A stretch of 64,000 nt of DNA from Euryodendron excelsum (GCA_033060915.1 CM065394.1:11141501-11205500), one strand, 5' to 3'. Positions 1 through 13,700 are shown, numbered from the stretch's first letter. A program made the numbers and translations. The notes: a model not told the origin generated them from the sequence alone.

Positions 1-2090
1 TATTTTTAGAGACTTGCAAAAGTCTGCATTCAAACTCCTTTCCGAATTGCTTTTCAAACCTACTTTCCTAAACCTCTTTTTAAATCCTCTCTAAAATCTC
101 TTTTCACATCTACTTTCTAAAATCTCTTCTTCAATATACTTTCTAAAAACTTTTTCCAATCTCCTTTTCAAAATTGCTTCCTAACAATTGTTTTCTAAAA
201 CTTCCCTTCAAAAACTTACTTTTCTAAAATCTCTTTTCTAAAAACTCTCTCCAAAAATCCCTTTCTAAAAGCTTTCTTCAAAATTTCACTTTCTAAAAGG
301 AACACTCATCAAATTTCCTTCTTAGAAATTTCTTTCAAAAAATCTATTTTTCAAAATCTCTTTTCCTTGAAGCTCAAGTCAAGCCCTAGAGTCATGGTTA
401 GGAAACCTTAGTTTTCTCTCCTAAAACATGATTTTCAATCTTTCCTTAAAATATAGATTTTCGAAATCTCTATTTTCTACGTCAAACCTTGGATTTCCAA
501 AACCACTTTTCCTATACCAAACTATAGCCTTCCAAACCTAGGTTTTTCAAAACTCCTCCTTTCTAATTCCATGTCAAATCAAATCCTCTATTTTAGGAAA
601 CCAAATCCAATCTTTCGTTTTTTAAACTAAATCAGATCCTCCATTTTTTGAAACAAAATCAAATCATCTCTTTTTGAAAATAAAATCCAATCTTTTAATA
701 GAAATTAAATCCAAACCTTTTCCCAATTTCAACATTTCCTAATCTCAAGTCCTTCCTAATCCAAACCTTTCCTAATTCCATACATATCCAAATTTCAACT
801 TTCCAAATCTGAATTTTCAAACCTTTCTTAAATTCAAATCTTTCCAAAATTCTAAACTTTCTAAATTTCAAATCTTTCCTAATCCAAAACTTTCTTAAGT
901 CAACATTTTTTAAATTTAAAACTTTCCAATTTCAAAACCTTTCCTATTTTAAACTTTCCCAAAATGAAACTTTCCTAAAATAGAACTTTCCTATTTTGAA
1001 ACTTTCCTAAATCCAATCTTCTGTAAACTCCAACTTTCCAAGTCCAACATTCAAGTCAAATATTTTCTAAATCCCTTCCAAGTCAAGTCAAATCTTTCTT
1101 AAACCTCAAGTCTTTCCTAAGTCCCATCTTTTCTAAGTCTAGGTTTCTTAAAACCAAGCTTTCCAAAATCAATATTTTCAAATCTTCCAAGTCAATTTTG
1201 AATCAAAGTTCAATTTCCTAATCTTCCAATCCAAATTGGAACTCAAACTCTTTTTCAAGTTAAACCTTCTATTTTCTATCGGACTCTTGTCTGAACTACG
1301 ACTGAACTGATTCCCAAAAAGGGATACGTAGGCAACCCTCATGGGTGCAGCCATAACTTTTTTCAAATCTCTAATTCCACAATCTTTTTCAAGCTTCTAT
1401 TTTCGCAACCTTTTTCAAATTTTCAATTTCAAAACTTTTCTTAAACTTCCAAATCCAAAAATCTATTTTCAAAATTCTATTTCCAAATCTTTCTTTCAAA
1501 ATCAAGTCAAGTTCTTTTCAAATCTATTTTCAAAAATCAAAGTCTTTTCTTGAACTTGCATATCATGCATCACGTCGAATTTCTTTTCAAAGTTCTTTTC
1601 TAAAGTGGATAGTATTGGACATTTATTAATCAAAGATTCCGAGTGAGTGAGCCTAGGGTGAATAGACATGTAGGTATCGCAAGGGCGGGGTAGGGTGATG
1701 GCTTAGTGCATCTTCCCTATACGTAACCAACCTTCAAACCTAGATCACTGTTTTCAAAGACCAAATGGAGTTATTTTCAAAAAGAGCTTAAATATTTTCA
1801 AAGGTTTCCAAATGACCTATTTTCTTAAAAACACTCTCTTGAGGAAGTTTTCAAACCTTTTTCAAAAATCCTAAGTGTAATCTTTGGATTGTGCTTAGTT
1901 TTTAGGTAACTTAACTCACCTTAATCAAATTAGATGGCGACTCCAAATGTTTTCCAAAAGCCTTTATTCAAAATCAATTTTTCAATTCAAACCTAGTCGC
2001 ACTCATCCTTCTAGGAGGATAAGTTCTAATGAGAGAATACTGTGTTTTTCTCACTTGTCTTTTTCGGGTATGAAAAATCGGGGCACGACA
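1..2090 (+). repeat. 5' LTR of element A (3' portion)
   Basis: This pyrimidine-rich stretch aligns by eye with the right part of the LTRs ending at 26248 and 49951. It holds the conserved block at 1276-1357, the motif run at 1661-1733 (a CGCAAGGGCGGGGTAGGG segment) and the terminal GGGCACGACA. A PBS follows two bases later. The short frames inside, such as 1341-1553, are Phe/Ser/Lys-rich translations of the C/T-rich repeat and not genes. The left part, including U3 and promoter, lies outside the window. Confidence 0.85.
1276..1357 (+). repeat. Conserved LTR block (ACGTAGGCAACC type), copy 1
   Basis: About 80 bp containing CTGAACTACGACTGA, then GGGATACGTAGGCAACCC and a CATAAC end. The same block, with few changes, is at 25294-25382, 35238-35331, 40637-40718 (minus), 49152-49232 and 63406-63487, while the C/T-rich sequence around it diverges freely. 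It is a useful landmark for this LTR family; its function is unknown. Confidence 0.8.
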
Positions 2091-2092
2091 GT

Positions 2093-2110
2093 TGGCGACT
2101 CCACTAGGGA
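2093..2110 (+). other. Primer-binding site of element A
   Basis: TGGCGACTCCACTAGGGA lies two bases after the LTR end. The copy at 49954-49971 has GGGGA where this has AGGGA. Tat/Ogre elements are known to use a tRNA-Arg primer with this kind of PBS; the tRNA assignment is from family knowledge and not derived here. Confidence 0.8.
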
Positions 2111-3581
2111 CACTTAGAGAGTTAGGCTAACATCATGTCTCTTCACTCTCATCTATTCAGAGTCTTTGATTAATTTGTTCAATACTATCCACTTTAAACT
2201 TTCAAAATCAAGTTTTTCCAAGTTTGTATTTAAAAAAAAAAAAAAAACATGTCATTGTTTGCACTCTACTCATATTTGTTTTATCTTGCATGAAGTTTTT
2301 CATTCAAATACTAACGTTTGCATATCTATTTTTGTAGGTGGACCTTTGTTCACATCTTTATATCATGTTGTATTAACTGCTTGTATGTCGTGAATGTAGG
2401 GAATGGATAGGATGGATGGGAGTTGTTGGGCTTTTTCTTCCAATTTTCAAAAATCACACACGCATTGCACGTACACTTGCATTCTGCATACTTTAATTCT
2501 TTACCCTAATATGTCCCTTCTAGTTAGAAGGGGGAATGGTATATTGGTTGTGGGCAAGATGATATGTCAGTTTATTTGCCTACAGCCTCTTGATGGTTTC
2601 CCCACTCAGATCACCAACTGATAATAGCACCACCTCAAAGAGTGGGCCTAGGTTTGAAGATCTGGGAACCGAGCCTTTTTAGGATGCATTAGTTAACCCT
2701 CAATCTCATGCTCATATAGACACCATGCATAGCCGAACCCCTGCCAGATTTAAGACACGTACACCGTTTTCCAAAATCATAGAGGAAAAGGCGACTGCTT
2801 TTATTTTCCTCTATACTTGTTTATTCCTATTGTTATAATGACTGTACTCTTACTGTTATAATACTTGTATAACTGCTCATACATCCATGTTTGCTTTGCA
2901 AATGCATCTCTCTCCTTATACTCTTTACATCCATGTTCATGCATACAATATTTCATCCCAAGACAAGAGTTCCAAAGTAATTCAAGTCACTACATTCTCC
3001 ATGCATATGATCCCAAAGAGAGTGACACCAAGTTCACTCTCGCTCACATTAAACTTACCAAAACCCTAAGGGTTTCCACATAACCCTAAGGACTCATTGC
3101 ATACATTTTAAGTCATTCTATAAGAGGGGCCCCAATCCCTCTATGCTCACAGAGATAGGATTGCCAAGAAGATAAGGGGCAATCAATCAATAAGGTCTCT
3201 CAGCGACCTCCTCGACGTCAAATCCAAAGAGGGCGAATCTAAAAACTCAAGAGTAGTTTAGGATTTCATATGTAAAAGTAGATAGGAGGAAATCCAAAGA
3301 AGAATGTTTCCCTCTTCCCCGTTAAAGTGTACTCTATTTCCTCTTGTTCAATGTGTCCCTTCCTTTAGACGTACAAATGAAAGAAGATTCTCATCCAATG
3401 GTAAAGTATCTGTATACAGGGGCAAGACCCCTACCTTCGAAAGTGAGCCAATATATCATATTTAGTCTCCCTCTTAAATAGGGACACCCTAGGGTATGCA
3501 TTGCATAGAACTCTCTAAAAACCAAAAACTAACTTGCAATTTGTGTCCTTATTTTTCTGTTTCTTTCTTTTTTGTTTACAG
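2111..3581 (+). other. Untranslated leader of element A
   Basis: No gene is seen. The leader is shared with element D (49972-51407) and, in part, with B and C. Shared marks include a T-rich tract ending TTTGTAG at 2337, the TTCTAGTTAGAAGG inverted repeat near 2518, the AAGACAAGAGTTCC segment near 2961 and the GGGGCCCCAATCCCTCT segment near 3126. It ends in a polypyrimidine tract and TTTACAG (AG at 3580-3581) about 90 bp before the gag frame, which looks like a splice acceptor. An A-rich run lies at about 2231-2247. Confidence 0.65.
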
Positions 3582-5769
3582 AGATCACACTGTACTGAGT
3601 CAACATTGCTCCTAAGAAAGTTCAACATCCACCTAGAGACCCCATTATCACCCGACAAAGAGCCTCACTCATGGTGGCTAACCTTGAAGAATCATCCCAA
3701 GTCTATCGAGAGGAGATCAATGAAATGAGGACCAAGATTGATGAAATGTTGAAGCTCGTCCAAACCTTGGCCATGAAGGATGTTGCTGCAATCCTATCGT
3801 CATCCATGACTTTGTCCAAGGACCCTGAACCCACTAACCCAAAGATTGTGCTTCAATCTGACAATGCTGGAAGGAACAAGGAAGATGCCAAGGAGCTTAA
3901 CACTAAAGAGGAGAAAACCATATTGCTCTCACCTGTCGTAAAGAGGACTCCCCTAAACCCTCTCAGTCTGAAAATCTAAAGGCTAGAGGATTCACTGCGA
4001 AGTCTCCATGGCCATGACACTTATGGGTTTACTTCCTATAACGAGCTCTGCTTCTTTCCGGATCACCCGAAACCTACTAAGTTCAAAATGCCTAACTTCC
4101 AAAAGTATGACGGCACTAGTAACCCTATTGCTCATCTTTATTTGTATGTTGGGGCACTAAGTGGTCATGGGAACGATCCGAAACTTCTGATGCAATTATT
4201 CTAACACAGTCTCATTGGATCTGCCCTACAGTGCTTTGACCGTTTGGCCTAAGAAAGATCATAACTTGGATTGAGCTGGTCAATGCATTTAAAGCCCAAT
4301 ATCGTCACAACATCGACCTCACCTCTGACCGATGGTCCCTTATGACTATGAGTAAAGGTGAAAAAGAAAGTTTCAAGAACTATGCCCTGAGATGGAGAGA
4401 AGCCACTGCACAAGTCAATCCTCCATTGGAAGAGAAAGAGTATATGCAATTGTTCGTGCGTACTTTCCAAGGTATATACAACGAGAAGCTCTGCACAAGT
4501 GTAGAGAAAAGCTACTCTGAACTCATCATGTAAGGGGAGATAATAGAAAATGGTCTCAAGACAAGAAGGATTACAAACCCCTATGCAAAGACTGGAGAAA
4601 GTTCTACCAACATAGCCAAGAAGGTGGCTATTACAAGGGGAATAATCAAGAAGGAAAGCAAGGTGTCTACCATCTTGCCTGGCCAACCACCCCAATACCG
4701 TCCACCACTACAATCACACCCTATCCTACCCTTACCCACTTTAACCATGCCTGCTCCAACTCCTAACTATGGCCTTACTAGGGCACGACCTAACTTTAAT
4801 AGACCTGCCCGACACATCCATAGCTTTGATACCTTAGCCTGTACCCAAACTGAGGCCTACCACAACCTTCTGAAGAACAATATTTTGAAGCCTATACCTG
4901 CTCATCAATTGTCAAGAACTCTACCCCCAACCTTCAATGGCGCCCTCACTTGTGAATACCATTCGGGTGACCAAGGGCATGACATCGAAAGCTACTTCTC
5001 TCTCAAGAGCAAAATTCAAGACTTGATAGATAATAAGACCATTGACTTGCAACTGGTGAATCCTTCTCCTGCTCCTAATGTGACCACCAACCCTATATCG
5101 GACCACACCGTCAATATGATACTAGTAGAGATAAAAGACGAGGGAGAGTTGGATGAGCCCATGGCTGAGGATTACGAGGAGGATTGGGAGGCCAATAAAG
5201 AAAATGACTTGGAGGAGGATCTCCCATTATGCCCAATCTATCTCTATAGCCCTAATGAGGTGTTTGATTCTTCTGACTGGCCAATTGAGGAGCTAATGCT
5301 TCTAGAGGAGGATATTGCGGAAAAAATGGTTATTGATGGATGGGGAGCTGAGTTCCTACATTCGAAGTATGCCACGGTTGAACATCACTTATTAGAAAAT
5401 CCTTGGCCCATGATCGAGTGTGACTATGAAGACATGGGCTGGGAGCTAGAAGAGTCAAGAGCACAGACAGAGCCATTCGAGTTAGAGGGAGGTGAACTAG
5501 CCATCCTATTTACAGAAGAACCTGCCACAAAGAGCAACAAGGAGGTCAATGAGGCTGACAACCATGCCATCACTGTCAACATGTCCAAAGCTCTAGAAGA
5601 AGCCTTTGCCCTTCTGGCCTTGGCCAAGATCCAAATCACGAATGGAGTATCGAAGACATGGGTATTGTCCCAAGGCCCTATTGAAACGGGTTCTCTTCAA
5701 AAAGCACATAAGAAAGGGTGTTCCCGTTCACTTTCTTTCTATCTCTTTCTCTTCATGTCTTTAAAATAA
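3582..5769 (+). pseudogene. gag: Degenerate gag polyprotein of element A
   Basis: Gag would form the particle and package element RNA. Readable pieces are 3671-3979 (102 residues, a charged coiled-coil-like start rich in Glu, Met and Lys), a stop-broken stretch 4080-4340 holding the KYDGTSNP motif of the retrotransposon gag core, 4342-4533 (63 residues, with ALRWREATAQV and PPLEEKEYMQLFVRTF) and 4624-5769 (381 residues). The last piece has a C-x2-H-x5-H motif from residue about 110 (CEYHSGDQGHD), where the final Cys of the Tat/Ogre knuckle is replaced by Tyr, followed by a strongly acidic region and a basic end. Stops at 3979, about 4203, about 4252 and 4533 separate the pieces, so no full protein is possible. 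No protease or RT follows. The identification is firm; the exact N-terminus is not, because the frame seems to continue upstream of the Met at 3671. Confidence 0.85.
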
Positions 5770-7649
5770 ATGTGACTTTCATTCTAAAAGACCTCTATGT
5801 TTTTCATTAAGTAGCGAAATATTAGTTTATGTTATTATCTTGCATTGCTGTCATCTTATTTTCTCTTGTGAATAGTGAATACTTCCTACGCAAGGGGCAT
5901 GGTTTATCTTATGGAATGATCTGAGTTGAAAAGGTGATAGCATGAGTTAACCACTCGCCAAATGATCAGCTTGTCGAAGAGAGAGAGAGGATAAGGATGA
6001 GTGAGGAAACTACCCAAAAGCAACACCTACAAGACACCGAAGCTAAGCGATGTATGGCCAGATTATCAAGATGAAGAGGAGCCATCTTTCATTTTCCCAT
6101 ATAAAAGAAAAAAAAATATTTATATTTCCTTTGCTTAGCCCCTAGTGTCTCGTAACAAGAAAAATATTTTTTGTCAACCCCGATCTAAGACCGTCCCTCC
6201 CACACTGGGGCAGATAATAACCGAGAACTCTAGGAATCGCATCCATCCTCTATCATGCTAAGGCAACGTTAAAAGCTCTATGGATCAAGCAATCTAGTTC
6301 AAAGTGAAGAGAGGCCCTCATTTCATGTCTCATATAGTCAGAAGCAACCCCTCGCCAAACTCGTTGAGCCATTTATCTTTTTCGAAAAAACCCTAACCTA
6401 GGAATCACCGCCCACAATGGGTTAGATTGAATTGTTAAGGAAAAGGTCTAAGGAAAAAAGGGTTATAGAATTGTTCGTTTCATAAAATGAAAGAAAAGAG
6501 ATGAAAGGCAAAAAGAAAAGCGAAGGAAAAGAGTTGCCAAGGGGTAGGAGGCCATTAAAAAAAAAAAAGAATGTTTATGTTATCTTGAAAAGCATATAGA
6601 AAGGCCAGAAGTCAGGGCACAAATGCCAAACAATTCCATTAGAAGGTCAAAGGTTACAGAAAAGGTCAACCCCCCCCCCCCCCTTTGTAAAAGGAGGAAA
6701 TCTAAAGGTGATCCTAAGTTACAAAGAAGCCCAGTAGAAATAATAGGTTTGAGCCTTTACCCTTTCTTGTAAAAATCTGAAACCATGGCCTACATTACAA
6801 CCCCAGTAAAGTCCACTCCGATTGAAAATGGATTGCATGATCTAAATGAGCTAGATGCGTTGTAAAAGCTAAAGAAGGATGCTAACCCTGTCGGAAAAAA
6901 AAAATAAAAAAATAAGAGTCAAGGACGATATGGATCTAAACCCTGCTGAAAGCAACATTAAACTTGAGCATGTATATCTTGTTGTTTCAAAAAAAAAACC
7001 CATAACCTAGCCTACATTACCATCCTAAAGCAAAGTCTCCTCAGATTAAAAGATTGACCACTTATCGCTCTACTAAAAGTCGGGTAAGTTGTTGCCAAAG
7101 CCTCGAGAATTGAGAGTTTCAACTCAATAATCCTATACACTAACCCCGAGGTAAAGAATCGGAGGCGGTCAAAAGATTGAGAAAGGTACGAAGTGCTATC
7201 ATCTAGTCAAGATAAGGTTGAGCCAAAGGAGAGGCCAGGCCCCTAAAAATGGAGTTACCATTCCCAAGATACTGAGTTTAACAGTACCCCTTGTCATTCC
7301 GTTACCTAGTATATTTCTAATATGTACATGCATTTTCTTTATAAAAAAAAATTGGCATAAGCTTCGCATACGTAGGACATAATTCCCTGTAGAAACAAAA
7401 GTCACCAATACAGTTCCATATCAACTCGTGTAGTAAATATACAACATCATCATCCATGCACATACATCTGATTATATACTTGGCTATATAAACCATAAAT
7501 ATCTTTGCACGTCCATGCATTTAACTATCTAAATCATAAATATCCATCTCTATGCAAAATTTAACAAAAATAAGGCTGTCTAACATAAACTAAACACATC
7601 TGCAGGATAGGGGCGAAAGAAGATCAGGGTCTACGACAAGGGGCATCTG
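5770..7649 (+). other. Post-gag region of element A, pol missing
   Basis: No coding sequence is recognised. The region resembles what follows integrase in element D (about 55204-56270): both have the AAGAGGCC(C/T)TCATTTCAT segment (6310-6327 and 55330-55350) and lysine-codon-like A-rich filler. It follows gag directly, so the whole protease-RT-RNase H-integrase segment is absent. A run of 14 C lies at 6670-6683, and several A runs occur between 6100 and 7000. The small minus-strand frames at 7199-7520 look like chance. Confidence 0.6.
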
Positions 7650-9493
7650 TCAAATATCAAAGTCGATATCCTCCGAATCAAAATCTTTGAAACCTGGCTT
7701 CGGAAGAGGTGGATAACTACTAGAAGCACCAGCATCTTGCAAAGAAGACAAAACCAGAATCAGCAAGGTAAAGGAATAACTAAACAATAGCAAAGGGAAA
7801 AGAAGAATGAGAGAAAGACAACATACCCCGCCACCCCCCATCTGGGCTAAACGAGCCGTCAAGGAAGCCACCTCTGCCTGGTACTAATCCCGCTCCATCT
7901 GGAACCGATCCCTTTGGTCTCTCACTACAATAAACTCAGCCTGGGGCACGTATCCCCCGGCATGGCGCCACAAGTCAACCACCTCCTGGTTAACAGCATA
8001 TCCCTCGACTACTACCTCAAACCAAGTGAAGGCAACTACAAAATGAGCCCCGAAGTGTGCAGCGTAGTCAGTCTCTAGAGGAAGCAAGAACCCAGCACTC
8101 GGCGAGCGCTTCTGATAAGGAATAGGAACTCCCTCCACCCAGGCTCCAAACATGTACTTCGGGGGATCTCCTGCTGACTTGAACTCTTCATGAAACCAGT
8201 GCTAGTGTCGATCTCCTAGGTAGGACTCCCAAGAATCATAGTTGAGAAAGGAAGCCCTCGATAAGGACAATGGGACCAAGTACCGTACTATCTCATAATG
8301 AACTAACCCAATAAAGGGCCGCCAAGTCACGTTCCTCGCCTCGATCAACTCTAGATTCACCCGTAGCATCACGAAATCAGTGATCTCTGATCACTGGGCT
8401 ACCTTGTCACGAGCCCACCTCAAAGCACGAGGATAAAGGTCATCCACGAGAACCATAGGGTGACGAACTAGCAGGTACTCATAGCTCTGCTAGACAAGAA
8501 AAGGCCAGAAACCAGTCATGTTGCCCTAACGAGAGGAAGTCTGGACCCACATCGATTGAAGAAAGTATCCGAAGGAGAAGGACCCCCAATCCAGCTCAGA
8601 CAAAGCCCCAAGATCAGCTACTATGCTCACCAACCGAAAAGGCATGAGCGACTTGTTGTTGTTCTAGAAGCAGCTGAAGATGATATACAAAACAAGTTGC
8701 CGCCTCATGATGTCTCGCGGGGCAGGTGGTGGCTCAATAGCAAAGGTACTGTCATCCCGACTGAGCTAGGAGACTGGGAAAGCAGAATGCTTAAGAAGGG
8801 GCCAGTCCAGTAGAATACCCACGTCAGCCCTATTGACTGACTATAAGGTGATCCGACGACCGATGAAGGAAAGCCCCGTGATGATCGCCTAGTCCAATGG
8901 AGTGGGTCCTAACTCGAAACCCACAAAATGAAAAGTCCCGATCTCTTCGAACCACCTCTCAATAAGTGCTAGCACTAGATGTCTATTCAGGCAGTTAGCC
9001 TGTAATCCCATTAAAGCCCCAAATCTAATCTCAGCTAAGAAAGCACGGTAAAATGGAGCCGCTCGCTGCATAGTACTGAAGACAAGATGAACTATCCCTA
9101 TAAAAGTTGTGTGTACCCACAAAGGGGGCAAATGCTGTCGCGAGTAAATACTAGGATGATAGGCAAGGTCTCCCAGTGGTGGAATATTCGGTATCTCCAG
9201 GTCACCAAGATCAGCATCCTTCTATCTATATCTTAAGGAGGCCCTCCCGTAGCCGATCACCTGGTCACCAAGGGCACCTCGTCATCAACACCTATCTCCT
9301 CCTCGAAAGCTGCCTCAACCAGAGGGAAAGGGTCGACGGGTGGTCTACTCCCCCGTCCGCTCTGGCTAGAAGATGCCTGTCCGGTAGATCGCCGACTACC
9401 CCTGGATCGACTAGAGCTGTCAACAGAATCTGTACAGGGCACCTTCCCAGAGCAGCATCTCCTGTCAAAACCGTCATCACCTATGTCCGCCAT
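7650..9493 (-). pseudogene. Antisense ORF of element A, plant-mobile-domain-like
   Basis: Read on the minus strand, a start at 9493 gives an N-terminal region rich in Ser, Arg and Gly (MADIGDDGFDRR start, then SSSRSRGSRR). The piece at 9131-8889 has LALIERWFEEIGTFHFVGFE and GPTPLD, resembling the plant mobile domain (also called aminotransferase-like). About 8500-8160 keeps W- and P-rich text broken by several stops. 8153-7884 and 7871-7650 read through one stop into a coiled-coil-like end (DQRDRFQMERD, ASLTARLAQ). Known: extra antisense ORFs between integrase and the 3' LTR occur in Tat-lineage elements such as Grande. Inferred: the same gene appears in D (56274-57977) and, N-terminus only, in B (20792-21079). 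The protein's role is unknown; this copy is dead. Domain assignment is by eye. Confidence 0.7.
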
Positions 9494-10159
9494 CCTGAAG
9501 ATCAAGGTAAGAATACCAACATGAGATAAGTATAACTCAAAAAGGTAAAAGAGATGAGAAGTAAGAAAAAGAAGAAAGAGAAACAATGAAAATAAATAAA
9601 TAAATAATAAAAAATAATAAAAAATCAAAAGATTTCAAATGATAAGTCAAAATGAATTTCCTACACATTTTGATTTTCCAATGTCAAGTCAAAATGAATT
9701 TTCTAAACCTCAAGGATTTTTTGTCTTTTTCCTTAAAAAATATTTTATTCCAAAACTTTTCCAACTCTTTTCTTAATTTCAAAAAATTTCGGCAAAGTTC
9801 TGCTTAAATATGGTTCTCACAACACCCACAACATCAACACAAAACACAAATCATGCACTCTACAACATCACAATCATATAGCACCAACACCCGAACACAT
9901 TTTTCAAATTTCTAAGTTTTTAAAAGACTTGTTTATTTTTCAACAAATCAATGGTTTTCAAAGTCATCCCAAAATTTCTCAAAATCATTTCAAATATTTT
10001 CTAAAATATCCCTACATTTTTCTAAACACTAAATTCTAATAATTTCTCAATTTTCACAATGTTTTCTAGTTTTTTAAGTATTTTTCTATTTTTAAAAAAA
10101 TAAAAAATTCACCGAGTTTTCAAAAAATCACTAAACTTCACACGGCTATTAAACCCATT
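9494..10159 (+). other. Region between antisense ORF and 3' LTR of element A
   Basis: No gene is seen. It matches 57978-58660 of element D closely, including the segment of (A/C)-rich repeats ACAACACCCACAACATCAAC near 9820 and 58278. This region would hold the upstream sequence of the antisense ORF. CCTTGATCTTCAG on the minus strand just before its start resembles a splice acceptor. Confidence 0.6.
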
Positions 10160-10755
10160 TTTCAAATCAAATCTATCTTTCAAGCCCATTTCAATTTCAA
10201 ATCAAATTCTTGCACTTGCATGTCATGCATCATGCCAAACTCCTTTCTAAAAGTTCTTTTCTAAAGTGGATAGTTTTGGACATTTATTAATCAAAAACTC
10301 TAATGACTGTACCTAGGGTGAATAGATATGTAGGTACCATAAGGGCAGGGTAGGGTGATAGCTTAGTGCGTCTTCACTATACGTAACCAACCTCCGAACC
10401 TAAAATCACTATGTTCAAAGACCAAATGGAGTTATTTTCCAAAAGGATTTACATTTTTCCAAAGGTTGCCAAACAACCTATTTTCTTAAAAACCCTCTCT
10501 TGAGAAAGTTTTCAAAATCTTTTCAAAAATTTTAAGTGTAATATTCGGATTGTGCTTAGTTTTAGGTGGCCTAACTCACCTTAATCAAGTTAGGTGGCGA
10601 CCGCAAACCTTTTTCCGAAAGCTCTTTTTCAAATCAATTTTCAATTCAAACTTAGTCGTACTCGTTCTTCTATGAGGGGGAGTTCTAACGAGAGAGTACT
10701 GCATTTTTTTCACTTATGTGTATTTTCCTTGGGTGCAAAAAATCGAAACGCGATA
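10160..10755 (+). repeat. Shared middle LTR between A and B, 5' part deleted
   Basis: From here to 10755 the sequence follows the last 631 bp of the LTR at 22680-26248. It has the TTGCACTTGCATGTCATGCATCATG landmark and the terminal segment ending CGCGATA (family consensus CGCGACA). To the left, up to about 10163, it follows internal sequence of element D. The bases TTTC (10160-10163) fit both sides, so the junction is a microhomology-type deletion that removed the purine tract and nearly 3 kb of LTR. Confidence 0.8.
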
Positions 10756-10757
10756 AC

Positions 10758-10775
10758 CGGCGACTTTGCTAGGAA
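10758..10775 (+). other. Decayed primer-binding site of element B
   Basis: CGGCGACTTTGCTAGGAA sits at the expected two-base spacing after the LTR remnant and differs from the family PBS at several bases. Its presence shows that B begins a second internal domain. Confidence 0.7.
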
Positions 10776-13700
10776 TGCTTAGAGGGTTAGGCCATTATCA
10801 TGTCTCTTTACCCTCACTCATATGGAGTCTTTGATTAATTTGTTCAATTCTATCCACTTTAAACTTTCAAAATCAAGTTTTTCCAAGTTGTTTTAAAAAA
10901 CATGTCATTACTTACTTTCAATTACATTCAATTTTCAATCTTACATTAAATTTGTCATTCAAGGTACTAACTTTTGCATTTTTTTTTTTTTGTAGGTGGA
11001 CCTTTGTTCATATTCGTTTCATGTTATATTAACTGCCATGTATGACTGAATGTATGGAATGGACAGGATGGATAGGAGGTGTTGGTCTCTTTCCTCTAAT
11101 TTTTAAAAATCACACACACACTGCACTTGCACTTGCATTTTGCATATTTACATTTTCTACCATGATATGTCCCTTCTAGTTAGAAGGGAAAATGGTATAT
11201 TGGTTGTGGGTAAGATGCTGTGTCAGTTTCTTCACCTATGGCCTCTTGATGGTTCTCTTGCTCGGATCACTGACCGATTATGGTACCACCTTGAGGGGTG
11301 GGCCTAGGTTTGAAGATCTGGGAATCGGGCCTTCTTAGGACGCATTAGTAAACCGTCAACCTCATGCTCATATAGATACCATACATAGCCGAACCTCAGC
11401 CGAATTTAAGACATGCGCACTGATTTCAAAACTATAGAGGAAAGAGCGATTGATTTTACTTTCCTCTATATTTCTTTATTCCTGTTGTTATAATAACTGT
11501 ACTCTTACTGTTATAATGCTTGTATAACTACTCATGCATCCATGCTTACTTTACAAATGTGTTCTCTTTCTTTTACTCTATGCATCCGTGTTTATGCATT
11601 TAATATTTCATGTTAAGACAAGAGTTCCAAAGTAACTCAAATCACTGCATCTTCATGGATATAATCAACCCAAAGAGAATGACACCAAGAGCACTCTCTC
11701 TTGCTTTAAATCTACCAAAATCCTAAGGGTGCCCATGTAACCCTAAGGACTCATAGCATGCATTTCAAGTCATTCCATAAGAGAGGCCCCAATCTCTTTA
11801 TGCTCACGGAGATAGGATTGCCAAGAAGACAAGGGGCAATCAAGCAAGGTCCCTCAACTAGCTCCTCAACATTAAGCTCAAAGAAGGCGAATCCGAAGAC
11901 TCAAGAGTAGTTTAGGATTTCAATTGTAAAAATAGGTAGGTGAAAGTCCAAAGGAAAATGTTCTCCCTCCCCCTATTAAAGTGTACTTTGATTCTCTTAT
12001 ATTTTAAACCCAAAAGTTCAATGTGCCTTTTTACCTTTTTATTTTCCATAAATGAATGAACGTATGAATGAATATAGGTTCCTGATCAATGGTAAGGTAC
12101 TTGCATATAGAGGCTAACCCCCTATCTCCAAAAGTGAGCCAATACATCATGCTTAGTCTCCCTCTCAAGCAGGGGTAACCCTAGGACATGCATTGCATAA
12201 AAATTTTAAAATTAAGCCACTAACTTCTCTTTCATTTTTTGTCTTCTATCGTCCCCCTCCTCATCTCTAAGTACCAAAAGAACCAAAGACAGAAGCAAGA
12301 CAAGAAGGGGGTTTTCTAAACGATTCATTTATTATCATCATACTACTCACACATTCACTTCTATTATTCTCATGCACCCATATCCATTCCAAGATAAGAG
12401 TTCCAAGAAACTCAAGTCATTTCATTCTCATGCATCAAATCAACAGTAAAGAGAAAGGAGCAATCCGATCTCATGTTAATCAAACCAAACCTACCAAAAC
12501 TCCTAAGGGTTCCTCAACCCTATGGGTTTATGGCATGTATAGAACCATATCTCAAAAGAGGCCCCAAATCTCTCTCCGCCCATAGAGGTGGGATTCCCCA
12601 AATAATGGAACATTAACCGGCCCATGCGGGAGAGGTATTGTATTGCATAAGGGGCAAAACCCCCATCCAAAACAAGCTCAACATCATTCTTAGATTCCCT
12701 CAAAAAAAAATAATAAAAGAACCTCCATGGGGCATGTATCGCATAAAATCTCCAACTCCACATGCTAACTGTACTATATTTTTCTCTCTTTCTTTTTTCA
12801 AGTTAAAAAGTATAACTGATCTCATAGAATCCCTCCTGCATCCCATCCCATCCCATTCACAATTCATATGAAGAAGGAACAATTGTTGGAAGAGGCATGA
12901 TCCCCTTACAAGAATAAAAAGGGGTGGACCATCCATCCACAGGATGCTCTCTCTCTCGACCATCACCTTGGCACCTTGTTGCCACTGCATCTAATCCTTG
13001 AGCCTAGCAACCCCTACATAATCAAATGAAATACATGGCAATTTGAGCATGGAGGATGCCATCATGAGCCCAAAACCCTATTAAAGGTTATCACCAGAAC
13101 GCTCACAAGAAAAGGGAGGTTTTCATAAAATTCATCTATTTTGTTTCCATCTTTCTTTTCGTGCATATCTTCTTTAAACATGCATCGTATGCCATGCATT
13201 CATGATTTGAAATGAAAAGGAGATAGGTCTTAGTTTATTCCCTTTGTCTCATACTCTTGTAGATGATTATTACTTTTAGGGATTCTTTTTCATTTTGCAA
13301 TGACTCGACTTGAAGGATGAGATAGCATGGGCAACCCACTCAAAGGGGGTTAAAACCTTCAAGAGACAGAGAGAGAGAGTGAGAGATAGGAGGAAGGCAG
13401 TATCAACAAAGAGGTGCAGATTTTATTAAAGAGGCGACACTTAAGTGATATTCTGGCTAACCGATGGGTAGTCGAGTCCTCAAAATAATGAGAAGCCATT
13501 GTTCTATTTATTCAATAAGAAATAAACACTACCCCTTGCTCAGCCTACTAGAGCCGTAAATGATTTCTATTCAGATATCCCCAAACCAAGAACCATCCCC
13601 CACAGTAGGGTAAGCATAGAGTAGTTGATTCAATAAAATATATAGGGGTTACTGGCAGAAACACACTATTTTTTTTTTAGGAACATTGTCTAAATTTTGT

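Noticed and set aside
4249..4695. 148-codon minus-strand frame opposite gag
   Set aside because: Shadow of the gag pseudogene on the other strand; not shared with D and no domain seen.
12503..12990. Minus-strand frames in the B leader
   Set aside because: They fall in the duplicated non-coding leader block, and the corresponding part of C does not keep the frame.
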